Shown here: piece by piece, positions 32,270 through 44,093 of the stretch
How positions within the stretch are numbered: the first letter of the stretch is position 1
How the letters are laid out: each line of letters opens with the position of its first letter
Source: Symbiodinium kawagutii
Lineage: Eukaryota; Sar; Dinophyceae; Suessiales; Symbiodiniaceae
Direction of reading: 5' to 3'
Length of the DNA: 64,000 nucleotides
NCBI GenBank assembly: GCA_009767595.1
Contig: VSDK01015854.1
Location: 192,865-256,864 of the forward strand
Position numbers and translations under genes: made by a program
Notes under the pieces: generated by a model
What the model was told of the DNA's origin: nothing
What the model saw: only the letters and a program-made list of their open reading frames with translations
Database searches by the model: none

Positions 32270-35140
32270 ACATTTCTGAACCATGAGTTTCACGAAGCCA
32301 ATCAAAATACTTTGCTTCGTGGAGCCTCACATTCTCGAAATTGCAGCTGGACGTACGTAGCTGAACTTCTGTGAATTTTGAATGTGACCAGACCAGCACG
32401 AACAGAATCAAACAAAACCAATAGAAATCAGGCCCATCCCTTCCAGACATGCTAAGACGTGCACATTCGCGCTTAAAGTGAGAAAGTATTGCCAAAGTCC
32501 GCCCCAAGAAAAACCTTTTGGATCATTGTCGAGGCGGAATTGCATATAGCAAATGAACCGACAATTGCAAGCACTTCTACCTGCTGATGTGCCAAACTCT
32601 TTGCCTGATCACGCTGCTAGCAAATCTCAATAGATTAGATTGCAGTCAGGCCGATGCTGCCTGTTGAATGCGTTGATGAAAGGCTGCAATATGCGACCAA
32701 AACCTCGCCATCAAGGTAAGCCAGACATGATTGGACTGGAACACAATACAAACTCAAATCAATAGGCCAGCACATGAAAGAAACCTCCTTGTCGCATGAC
32801 CACTCCTTCGTCCGACAAACATCACAATGAACACATGGCCGTCGAAACAGACTCGTCAGGATTGCAGCGCCGCAAGTTGTACTTGCCAGCCAGGCAGCAT
32901 GCCAGAAATGTAGCACGGTAACGGTACAGCAAAATATTCAAGCACACTGCTAGCAGCGCACCTAGTGTTTGCGCGGCAATGCATTCCACATGACAACTGC
33001 GGCCATCACCATCAGTGAGATTCACTGGCGGCATCAAAAAATGACAATGAATGATACAGTGTACCTCCAAAATGTGCGGCTGCCCCACTAACAGGACAGT
33101 ATAGTTTTGAGAAGCACTGCTGTGTGGGAGACCAAGCCTGTTGCTGCATCCACAGCTGCACCCACAATACCGCCCAAGGCAGTACAAATGGGCACAGCGA
33201 TACCAAAGGTGAAGGGTGCCAATAGGAGACCTGCACTGAGCCAGTGCCCAAATCTGACCTGGAGATCTTGGTATGACTTGATTCTCCGAGTTGAAGCCAA
33301 ACCCACGGCCCATTACATGGTGCAGTCGCTTTGCCTCTCAATGTCTACAGATCAACTGCCCCCTGGCCGTCCCTGGCCTGCAATGAGTCCCAGAAATGCA
33401 CCAGACATGAGCCCAAGAAATGCACCAAATGCGGCAAAGCAGGGACCTCAGTGCACTGCCAGCCGATTCTCAACCTTCGCTCAACGACACATCCAGCCTG
33501 TGAATCCACAGAGCATCAATGGTGCGGCCACCTGGCAGAAGCAACTGGGGCGATGGTGGTGGTGATCATCACAGGCATCATCGGCAACATTATTCACACA
33601 ACGATGGCATGGTGGAACCCTGCAGTGCCCTGCAGATAGCACGGTCCAAGCTGTATACAAGGTGAAGCTAATCACGCATCAAGTACGGTTGGCTAATAAC
33701 GCATCAAGTACGGTTGGTTGAGGAGCTCCAATAACCCCCACCACCTGTTTGATCTGGGTCGGACATGATGCTCTCGGCACCTGCAGCACTTGCCCCTCAC
33801 GTGGCTTTGCCCAGCCGCATGGCAGCTCGGCAGCAAAGCAAACGAGACCCAACGAGGCGCCGAGAAACACGCCGCCTGACGGTCCATGACGGTCGGTCAA
33901 CACCAAGTTCTCCAAACTTCAACCGGTTGAAAGCACATGATGAGAGCAAGCAGGATCCACTTTTCTGGAAGGCTGGCTACAGCGGCTACAGTAGACCGTA
34001 GCGGGCAGCTTGGCTCAGTTTGAAATATGTGACTTTCTAATTTGTATCAATTAAATCCAGCTTCAACTGTTCCCTTTCTGGTACAACTCCCCAACCTCCA
34101 GATCCCAAGATAGCACCCAAGATAAGGCCACCCAAAGCGCCGAAGAAGCAACATGCCTTAGAGACCGACCGAATGCCCACAAATGCCTTCAATATGCTTT
34201 CATGCTATCCATTGCTATCGATTGCTATCCACCGCTATCCACAGCCCAAGAGAGCAGCCGTAGCCCACAACTGTGATGAATTCATCGGCAATGCCACGCC
34301 AAGGTCGGGCAGTGATGGCGTGTCGTACGGTGCACTTGGGCCGTCTTGGGCCCATACCGGTGCTGAGAGTCCAAAGGTAAGCATCGCAAAGAGGGACCCT
34401 GCTGCTGCACCAGCCTCGGGACAATCTGCCAGAACAATAAGAATATATAAATCACACCCACTAGGGGCACCATCATCAGTGGATATGACAAACTGAAAGG
34501 CATCGCGTCCAATAATATTCTATCATTTTCTTCAATCGCGACTAATCATGAACCACATGACATCAACTCCGGGCCCTGGAATTAGGAAACCTGCTGAATC
34601 TTTGGTTTGATAGCTCAATCGGTTTCCTAAAAGTACAAGGGACAGCATTGCATTGATTGATACTTGTCAAGTGTAATCGGTGGTGTCCTGTGTGCCGTCA
34701 CTACAGCAATGACATCAAACAGAGGTTGACGAATGGAAGCAATTTCATTTGCTCATTTGCTCACGGTGAACCCCGCCACCTACCAGTTGGTGAGGGAATG
34801 GGTGGCACCAAACTGGTCGTCCAGCTGGTGGGATGTGCACTGAACCTACCCATGGCCTTTGTTAACCTATCCTCATGTACAGCTGGTGCATGAACCATCA
34901 ACCACAATCAATATCTGCTTCCTAAACATCAATGGCAGTAATCATTAGTTATAAAGTAATCAGCTACATGATCATGACCCATACTACATGATTATGGCCT
35001 GTTATTACCCGTTGGACTGGAAGTACCCGCCCCGTAGCACAGCAACCTGCGCCATCCAAGGTGCTGCAGCCCCCAGCAGTAGGCCCAGCACAGCTGACAG
35101 TGCACCCAGGTAGATCGCGCCAACTCGGGCGCCTGGGCGT
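32270..35140 (-). CDS. putative membrane protein with serial glycine-zipper segments
   Basis: Successive short minus-strand stretches each encode a hydrophobic helix with Gly or Ala every fourth residue: about 35135-35033 (GAIYLGALSAVLGLLLGAAA), 34420-34270 (AGAAAGSLFAMLTFGLSAPV), 34165-34085 (FFGALGGLILGAILGSGGWG), 33878-33836 (GGVFLGASLGLVCFAA), 33445-33360 (FGAFLGLMSGAFLGLIAG), 33250-33120 (LGGIVGAAVDAATGLV) and 33010-32890 (LGALLAVCLNILLYRY). A Trp-rich helix follows at 32460-32270 (FYWFCLILFVLVW). GxxxG zippers pack helices tightly in membranes. The regular spacing and one helix per exon suggest one gene with duplicated exons; splice phases are not resolved and no named family fits. Confidence 0.45.
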
Positions 35141-36285
35141 CGCCAACAAGCGAACTTCGACCATGCAGGCCATGCAAACTTCGACCAACAAACATCAACA
35201 AACAACATATAAACAACAAATACAGATCATAATTACATCATAATACCATATTACATCATAAGACATCATAATACATCTGCAATCTCTTTTACGAAAGTTA
35301 AGCATCTTAATTTTAGGACTTCAAAAATATGTGCCCAGGCACCATACCAGGCTGCACGCCATGGAGTGAAGTCCTCGTCCCCGGCTGTGGGCCCCGTGGC
35401 ACGTGGTGACCGCCCTTGAAGGTCTAGGGCTTGGGGGGCTTTGCTAAGGAACAGCCCATAAAACAGCCTCCAAAAACTGCCATGTTTATTTAATGATTAA
35501 AATTCATACTGAAAGAAGTCGCCTTTTGCTGCAGATCGCGAAGCATTGCGAAGCACAAGCCATCCATGAAATTTCATAGATAGGTACATGATGGCACTGC
35601 TTCACTAATCACTCACCCAGCACACCATTGCTTAACCACTCAAGGCAACCCTGAGAGCCTCGTCGACCTGGCTTGCCGGTACCTCCTGAGCGAGGCTGGT
35701 GGAGTGAGTCAAACTTAGCCAACAAGAATTCCAATCACTATTGACAGCTCAGCTAGTGAATCTATTGACTGGATAAATTTCGATCATATGTCATCTGATG
35801 AGATGGGATTTGATAACAGCAGTCAATAGCACTGGGATCAGATTTCTCTTCGATCTGATCGACTGGTGTGCGCTAGGTGTGCCTTTGCATGTGCACATCA
35901 ATTTGCAGCACGTGTGGTTCTGACTCACTGCGCTTGCTCACAAGCTCCTCGCCACACTTTGGTTGCGCCATGGTCACCGTGGAAGAAACAAAGAAATCAG
36001 ATGGCAGAACGAGAACGCGAACAGTATGACCACCCGTATGATACTGCTAACTACCTGTTTGAGCCAGACTGCTTTTCACACATGATGCACAACAAGCGGA
36101 CATGATGCCAAAATCCATAGCAAGGTCCTTTTCTAGTTTATCTACCAGCCCAATAGATGCTGAGATTCCCATCGTCAGGGGGAAGGCTCCCTAGAATCTT
36201 GTTGCTCAAGTGGAAGGATTGTAGGGAGCCACAGTAGCCATAGAAACCTGAAGGCAGCCGAGATGAACTCCTCAAAGGCCCTACC

Positions 36286-36545
36286 CTAAATCACCATGAG
36301 GATAGACTTGCGGTACTCCTTGCAGATCGCCGACACGGCGCACTTGCCAAAGATGTGGGCATCCCTTCCTGATGCAGGAGAAGGTGAGGCGGCACCACCC
36401 AATCCATGTGGATCCATGTGGATCCATGTGGCCTCATGCTCCACAGGGTACTCCACCACCAAGATCGTGTCTTCACCTCGGCCACCACGAAGCTTACCAT
36501 GGCAACCAGCTGAGCGACCTGCCTCATGTGAAGAAATCTGCTTGT
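36286..36545 (-). CDS. putative terminal exon, unknown protein
   Basis: The minus strand is open for about 86 codons to TAG at 36286: GKLRGGRGEDTILVVEYPVE, then a short 12-bp repeat encoding WIHMDPHG, then DAHIFGKCAVSAICKEYRKS and ILMVI. No family recognised. The alternative frame on the same strand is also open, so the assignment is tentative. Confidence 0.3.
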
Positions 36546-36559
36546 TGGAACCCCATCAA

Positions 36560-39500
36560 GGCCCACACCCAGTGCTGGCGACTCCGCCAAAGCATCAAGC
36601 AGCACTGGGTAGGACCTGTCCCGGTGCAACGACCACACAAAAAGACCACAAGGAGGGAATCACTGGAGAACGATTCCGACAACACAGACGGGCACGCAGA
36701 CAGACTGACACAAACAGACAGACAAATACAGATAGAGATACCAATGCAACTACATGCAGGGACATGTGGAGACAAATTTGGTACGAGGACACATAGATGC
36801 GGAGATCGATGGATAGATGTCTGGATATAACCTCACAGCAGGAACAAGGCTTGACCTTCAGAATTTGAATGAACATCCTGCTGGAACCTGCACCAGTCGT
36901 TTGATTATTTTTGACTCAGATGGCTGCTCGAATTCTGAAAAGCTTGTATGCTTCTACAGCTCCATCTATATATTTTGTACTTGTATCAGCTTGTCCGAAT
37001 AACATGTATGTGGAATTGTGTATGTGTTGCTGTTCAAGTTTTCTTCGTCTGCTGTCATCTTGAGCTTCTACACTATACATATACATATGTATATAAAAAT
37101 GTGAAATGTTCATTCATTTGTTCAGTCAATCATTAAGTTACTTATCAATTGATTCATCTATCTATTTATGCATCTATTTATTCATCTATCTGTGCGTGTG
37201 CACGTGCATGTGCCTGTCCATTTGTGAATACATAATTTGCACATGTAAATCTACTTGCGTATGCGCAAACATGCATACACAATGCGATTGCTCCAAATAG
37301 GGGACACAAAAAATGGTTGGGTTTGTATGAATGATGATACTTTTTTCCATCGCCGTCTCGAGGAGTAGTTCAGCAGTGCCGAAGGCGAGTAAAGTACACT
37401 CTGCAAAGTAGAAAGAGATTGTCAGCAATGAATGCTGAATAGAAAGAGATATTTTTTGACTGCGCCCTCCATGTATTTGGGGTACCCCTATGATTTGAGA
37501 AACCACCATATAAACGCATCGCGGGTTCGGTCTATAGCATTGAGTTTCCAACACCTCCTCGTAGGGTGGCGTCCTGGGCCAATCGCTCAGCCTCTGATCT
37601 AGTCTGGCAATGGTTAGGACTTGTGAGTTACACTGTGGATTGAGGTTAATTAATAAGTAAATACTAATTATATAAGGGCTGGCAATGGTTGGCAATGATT
37701 ATAGGAGTTGAGACTGACCAGTCACGGCAATTGTGACCACCGTGGTACCCGCATGCGGGTAGACCAGGCCAGGCCTTTTTGAGGCCTTTGAGGATGGAGG
37801 GGAGTATTAGTTTTGGCGTGTCTGGGTGTCCCCTGGTGGCCTCAGCCACTCAAATGAAAATGTGATAGGGGGTCAACCTGTGAACTGACATTCATGCTGA
37901 AAATGCGAAACAAAAAGAAAAAACTCAGCCGAAGATGTCTTACTCTTGTAGTTTCTGATCTCCATTTCCAGTTTCAACTGAAAGCCCCGGCGCTGTCACC
38001 AAACCAAAGGGTTTGTCCGCACCATATTTGTCCTTGGCAGCAGCAAACAAGGACTTTTGAAACACCCTTACATCATCTTACATCAATTCCCGAGAACAGG
38101 AACTTTTGGAGCAGCTCTAGCCCTTATGTCACTAGGATCCTCAATCCCTGCAGTGTTGTCTTATTTTTCTTATTTTTGGCACTTTAGGAAACTGCAATTT
38201 GCATTGGCTTAATCCATGGGTTTCAGAGCCGCTAAGTGTTGCAACGCACACTGCCCAACAGTGACATGCGCAGGTTTCAATCGAATTCTTTTGCTGGGGG
38301 CGTTTTCTTAGCCTAAAGATGGCACTGGAAGCCACAAAGAAGGATTTCTATCCAACAGCAGCAGGTTGTCAGAGTGCACATTCTTGTACTGATTTCATGA
38401 GTGGGTGATGTTCAAGCGGCCGCCAGGTAGAAAAGAATTGACGGTATTCCTCGAAGAAAATGTGGCAACATTTCATTCAACCCTTCCATTCTTCACTGAG
38501 CAACATTTGTTCCAAAAAAAGGTTGTTCACATTTGTTCACTATCCATCACTAGTAGTCTCCACAGAGTACTATGACGTTCCTTTTGCACAAAAGCGGTCA
38601 AGGAGAACCGGATGGCTGGAATTTGAACAGCTGTCCTCGTACCTTGTTATGTAAATCCATACCCGGCCGAATGTGTACATGCTGCACCTGTACGAGCGTA
38701 CGAACATTCATCACCAGAAGCTTCCCCAAGCTCTGTGTCGCCCGTACTGGAGAAGCCAGAAATTGTTCCTGGTGCCCAGGCGGTCAGCAGTCTATGACAC
38801 CAAATCTCTGCACAATTGGATTCAATGTGCTTCAACTCGTCCAATGTCTGCAAGAAAATTCACAAGAGCGCACGCCCATATGCAAAGGTTTAATGATTTT
38901 CCTTTCTTAATGTGCCTTTGCAAATGCAGAATGAACAGCGCCCCAAACTGCATTCTGCTGAAACACTTAGACAATCTTGGAAGAGGTTTGCTCCCCCAAG
39001 GCAGCTAAGGCAGGTGTTTGCATGCTAAAGTATGCAGAATCTCTCGGTTGCATTCGATTGCGGTGCTGGTGATGTCTCATGATGTTGGCAGATCCATGTC
39101 AACCGGTGAATCCCCAGCTATTCCAAGCCATGTGGGTCGATTCATCGCTGGATCTACCATTATTAAACCAGCCAGTGACAGCCATTGAATCCCGGAAAAT
39201 CCAATAATTTCTGCTGGCTGTTACTCACTGAGCCAGCCATTGGTCCCGCTCCAACTGCCACCACTATACCAATGTCACACTCAAGCAGCCATGAAATACA
39301 GGGAATTTACTGAGCTTCGCACCGCCTTGGTGCAGGCCACTGCCGTGCTGTCCTCTACACCCAGCACCTCGTGGCCGATGGCTTGGAACTTGGGTGGCTG
39401 CCATTGAGAAGAGCTGCCATGTCACAACTGCAGCAGGTAGGAACTCAAAACCTTGGTTGCTTCCCCAATACTTATGATGTTCGATGATTTTCTGATGAGA

Positions 39501-39570
39501 TTTCGTGGGTTGAAGGATGTTGATGGATGTTGAAGGTACTCACCCATGAACAGTGATAACAGTGTTATCA
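36560..39570. other. mostly no gene; one repeat copy and weak exons
   Basis: Includes TA- and ATCT-rich tracts at about 37070-37190. Minus-strand stretches at about 38850-38650 (TLDELKHIESNCAEIWCHRL) and 39280-39190 (IGIVVAVGAGPMAGSV) might be exons but lack support. Confidence 0.4.
37474..37508. repeat. dispersed motif copy
   Basis: A third copy of the 16271-16304 motif, in the same orientation: TATTTGGGGTACCCCTATGA followed by TTTGAGAAACCACCA. It has a small indel in the G run and a 1-nt insertion, but the GGGGTACCCC palindrome is intact. Confidence 0.75.
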
Positions 39571-39579
39571 GTGCCAATG

Positions 39580-40416
39580 TTCTTCCATGTTCCACCGCGC
39601 CTTGCAGTTCTCTTCAATGGCCCTGGCGCATACAGGCGAGGCATCCACGAAAGTCACATGGCCTCAGCTGTGCCACGGCCGACCTTGATGGCAAATGCTG
39701 CGAACTTCCAAGGTTTGCTCTTAAGCCTGCTTCACGATATAAAACTCAAAGACTTTCGTCAAGACTTTCTGGTTTCTGTGGGCCATGGAGATGGAAAATG
39801 GCAGCATCTCACATGATGAAACGGGAATAGACATGGAAATGCATGAGCAAGTCGGAATCTGCAAAAGCTTTCACGGAGCTTTCGCAGAAGGAACTTTAAC
39901 CAGGAGTGTCGCGCTGGCTTTCGCGCTGGAGGTTTTACTTTTGCAAGGTCGCTCAGATTGTCCTTTTTTTTGCAGGGACGTCCATCGGCTTGCACTCTAC
40001 AGATTGTCCTTTGTAAGCACAATTATCGGATTCTTGAACGTTGCTCAATTCAGTCAAGATCAATTCAGGTCACTGTCGATGTGTTGGATTAGGAACTCTT
40101 TCATCATGTCTTCAAGTTTAAAGATCGGAAAATCAGGAACCCCATGCAACCCCCATGTTTCTACAACGACCTTGGACCGCTTGCCGCCCTGGTACCGCCA
40201 CTGGGACACCACGCCAGCTCCCCTGGAGGCCGACTCCAACCCTACGATGCCAGAGCCTGCGAAGAGATCCAGCACACGCGACGTCTCGTTGTCGAACCTT
40301 CGGTGATCCGTGGCTCAGTGGCTGAGTCATGGCTACGAGTGGAGGGATACTGCCGTTAGAGATATCTGTACGTGTGTTAATTTGTTTTCATACACTTTAT
40401 GTGTAAAAATGTATAT

Positions 40417-40454
<38 letters not shown>

Positions 40455-40757
40455 GAATACATGGGGCCTGAAACAAATATTTCTTGTAAGTTCATCTTGC
40501 TTCACGTCAGGACAAGTGGGGCCAAACAAAGGCATTGGCTGTCAAAAATGCATGGCGACATGGAGGGGACCTGAGGAAAATGATGGAAACGAACATGAAA
40601 ACGAAAAAAAGAAGACATGTTTGTGATATATCTATGTTGTTTTTTGTGCTTATTGATGTCTATATTTGCACAGATTTACCTCTTTCTGCCTCTGTGCACC
40701 ATCCATTCCAAGAAACACATCGCAGGCCCCGAGCATATTGAAGAGGGCCTCGCGCAC
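39580..40757 (-). CDS. RsmD-like 16S rRNA (guanine-N2) methyltransferase, partial
   Basis: Three minus-strand exons line up with consecutive RsmD motifs. Exon at 40757-40728: VREALFNMLG after an AG acceptor. Exon at 40297-40215: FDNETSRVLDLFAGSGIVGL then ESASRGA, the SAM-binding motif I. Exon at 39662 to about 39580: HVTFVDASPVCARAIEENCK then ARW, motif II. The junction between exons 2 and 3 reads cleanly as SRGAG-HVTFVD with a GC donor (GCTG, then GCGTGG). The bacterial enzyme methylates G966 of 16S rRNA; a nuclear copy would probably serve plastid or mitochondrial ribosomes. The N-terminal exon and the catalytic D/N-P-P-Y exon were not located, so the gene is incomplete as described. Confidence 0.75.
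40411..40454. repeat. (TA)n tract
   Basis: Alternating AT dinucleotides with one interruption, lying in the intron between the first two recognised exons of the RsmD-like gene. Confidence 0.9.
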
Positions 40758-41369
40758 CTGCCAGGATACTGAGATGCCGTGAGTAGGGAAAAAATTGGGA
40801 TAAAACAGGAAATCAAAGAGCCAGCGGGAGCCAACAGAGGCCGTCGGATCTCTAATTTTGTAGCATGCCTTCATCAATAGTCAAATGGCAATGTATGGTT
40901 AGAAGGTGTTCGTCATCTCTCTGTTCTTTGCTCCGCACCACCTGCGTGATAAAACCAATCCACAAACGTAGTGATGCTGCTGCTATGATGCACAAACTTT
41001 GAGCCATGGCTGACCATGGGCGTACTCATCCCTATATTGAAATAATCAAACACACGCTGATATATGTATATGTATATGTATATGTATTCAAAACATGCAT
41101 TTCAATATTCCAAATATAAATACATACCAATGGTAGCCCAAGAAATATCTATGCATTGGATATTTTGAGGATGTACTGGTACACGTGCAAGTTTGTATAT
41201 TTAAGTTTAAACTGTCTAAACGCGTGCACATACTTCTTTGTGTGAAATATCTATATTTAACCTGTCTAATTAAATATGAAGCCGGCTAGCTACACCCACA
41301 TGCCCATTTTGAGCAGCCCTCTGAGGGCGTGGGCTTGCTCTGTACGCACACTGAAGGTACCACAAGTAT

Positions 41370-41535
41370 CTACAAGTTTTGGCCGGCACCCCTTGTGAAG
41401 GCAAGAAATTGTTCCAAATGCATTGCACTTGTAACCCAGTCAATGGCAACATGTTTCCGAGGCCGTGCTCCGAAGATGTCGGCATCGCCGTCTCTGAAAT
41501 GTAGAGTTGCAGAAGCGAACTCATTTGGCTGCACA
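41370..41535 (-). CDS. putative exon, unknown protein
   Basis: The minus strand reads FASATLHFRDGDADIFGARP, then RKHVAIDWVTSAMHLEQFLA; composition is coding-like. It lies upstream of the RsmD-like exons in the minus sense and might be part of that gene or another. Another frame on the same strand is also open. Confidence 0.25.
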
Positions 41536-41539
41536 AGCA

Positions 41540-44093
41540 TCATCAAGTATCAACCATCTCTCAATATGCTTCCAATATACTTCAGTGATAAGATTCTAAG
41601 ATGCCTTTCATCAATTGTCATCATCTCTTCGCCTTAGAAGTGCCTTGTTTCAATCTTTCGCCTTGCCTGCGACATCATTGGTCGCAAGAAGACCCCCGGC
41701 ACCTGCGGAGCGAATCAGGGGGATGCATGTCATTAGGCAGGTCGTGCTATGGCATCATCCCGAACAAATAGATAAATAAATAAATAAATAAATAAATAAA
41801 TGAATACATAAACAAATGAATAAATAGATGGCGGTTATTCCATCTTCATGACCTCAATCTGAACCTTTCAACTGCCTGTTGAATCCTGTTGATACCTCAA
41901 GAAAGCAGAAAATGGGAGAAAAAGGTGTGCTCACCTTGTGTCCAAAGCTTCATAAATTTCATGCCGACTTGAGCCTTTTCAGTAGTCACATGAATTTGAG
42001 CTGAGAACAACGCTAGCGGCGAATGATAGATGAGAGGCATCCATGGGCATTCCCAAAAAAGTGATGTTTTTTTACTCATGCCCTCCCATATATGTATATG
42101 TATATGTGTGTATATATATATATATACATATAATATATATATATATATATATCTTTTTGAAAAAACATTAAAAAAGCAAAATACCTAGATACAAATATAC
42201 AAATATATATATATATATACATATATTCAAATATATCACCAAATATATGCAGCACATATGTGTACACATACAAACGTATGTGGGGCGTGGGGAATCTTGG
42301 CATCAGGGGGGAGCAACAGAGAGAGTGTTGCATCAGGGGAGGGAACTGCCCAATGTCGGTCAGCCAGCCCCCGCGGTCGCCTTGATGGACCTACTTCGAT
42401 GTAGGCCACCGGTGAGCTTCACCCTGGGCGCGTGGCCGGTGGGTTGTCCATAGCCATGGTGGTACCCACGAACCATTCAACTTGATGGCCATTTTTGATA
42501 GGGACACCACCAGTTTTGGGGATACACTATTCTTGGACCACCCCTCAGCGCTGCTAACAAAACTGGCACAACAAATGCTGGAGAGGTGGCATGTCTACTG
42601 TGGCTGGGGTTGCGGGTTGCACCATCAAAATGACTGTGAAGAGTTGGCCGCAAGTGGCCAAGTTGAAATCCGCGAAGGCACAGATACTATGGTGCTACTG
42701 GATGCTACTGGATGCCACTGGATGCCACTGGATGCCACTGGATGCCACTGGTAGTCAATGATTGTGATCACTGGATATCACTGGCACAAGCACATGGAGG
42801 GGGTAGAAGTGGTAAACTGATACAAATGTAATCGGCTCGGTTTACGATTTCATCGCAAAGCTGGTGGAATCGGAAAGTGATTGGTACCACCAGCCACCAG
42901 CATCCGGAAACGGCAAATCTTTCATCATGACATGGATCCAAGATGACTCAGGTCTTCCAATCTTATTTGATGAACCGATCATCTTGTGGACTCATCCATC
43001 AGCACAATTCTACGGAATGATGCTGCCTTTTTTGTCGCACATAAGAGGTTTTCTTATGCAAATTCCACATTCACAAGTTGCTTTGCAAACTTGTCAACCC
43101 CAAAAAAACATTCCTAACTGACTCAATGTTTTCACCGCTTCCGGTGAGCGCAACTGAGTTGCAAAAACGCAAAAATTGCTGAGGGAAGTCCCTCTGCATC
43201 AGATTGAGTGAGGATGTAGATATATACTGTAGGCAATCCAAAGTGTTTGGGACGGCAACGGGCCTCCGCAGTTGTTGCAATGAGTCTGCAGATTTGAATG
43301 CCATAGCCGTTTGTGATGGTCATGGGATCTTGTCTGTTGCTACTTGTGACGTCCCTCGGTGCTTCACCATTCTGACGTCATAACAGAATCCAGACCTTAT
43401 CAACAGAATGCAATAAATATTGAAAGTAGGGACAGTGAATACATTGGAAGCACCTGGAAATGACAATACTAGGGATCCTAGTGGTTCAAAGCATTCTTCA
43501 GCATGCTTCTGCTGGCATGGCTACCACCCTTTAAAATGCCTGGACACTGGTGTCATCCCAACTAAATTCAGTCTGTCAATGCCTTCAATCTATTTTTGGG
43601 ATTTGAATCTATTTAGATCTCTTTGAATCCATCGAAATTTCTCATCTGCTTCCGTGCAAACCACCCACTGGGATTTCTACATCCGTATCTACAGTGAAAC
43701 CTCGCTGGTCAAGCAACCTCTGCAATCTGAGGTCACATGAAAAAACCACTAGTGACTTGCCGAAAGTGCTTTCAAGTTGAGCATAAAAACATTTTAAGAC
43801 AAATGAAAAAATCTGAAAAAGAATGGGGGAGAACAAGAAAACAAATGATGACATATGATGACGGATGATATCTCTTTCGCGAGCAAATCAAGAGGGATCA
43901 AATTTACACCCAAGAAAATCAAGGTATCAACGCCTATCAACACCTGTCACTGCTGGTTCTCAGGAGTTGGTGACATGGTCACCTTTTCAGGCCGTGCTGG
44001 ACGCAAACAACCTCGTTTGCAAATGACTTCTATAGCCGTTATGCTTCTCTGGAGCTCATTGGACGATCGAACTGCCGGAAGCCTTAGCTTTGT
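41540..44093. other. repeat-rich stretch, no firm gene
   Basis: Holds an (AAAT)n run at about 41768-41826, (TA)n runs at about 42080-42225 and six aligned 10-bp units (GATGCCACTG type) at 42691-42750. A minus-strand stretch near 42450-42340 is open, but there is no recognisable motif. Confidence 0.5.

Noticed and set aside
33331..33639. A plus-strand frame with a hydrophobic Gly-containing helix (GAMVVVIITGIIGN).
   Set aside because: It lies among minus-strand glycine-zipper exons and over the same interval the minus strand has a better zipper (33445-33360); kept only as a possibility.
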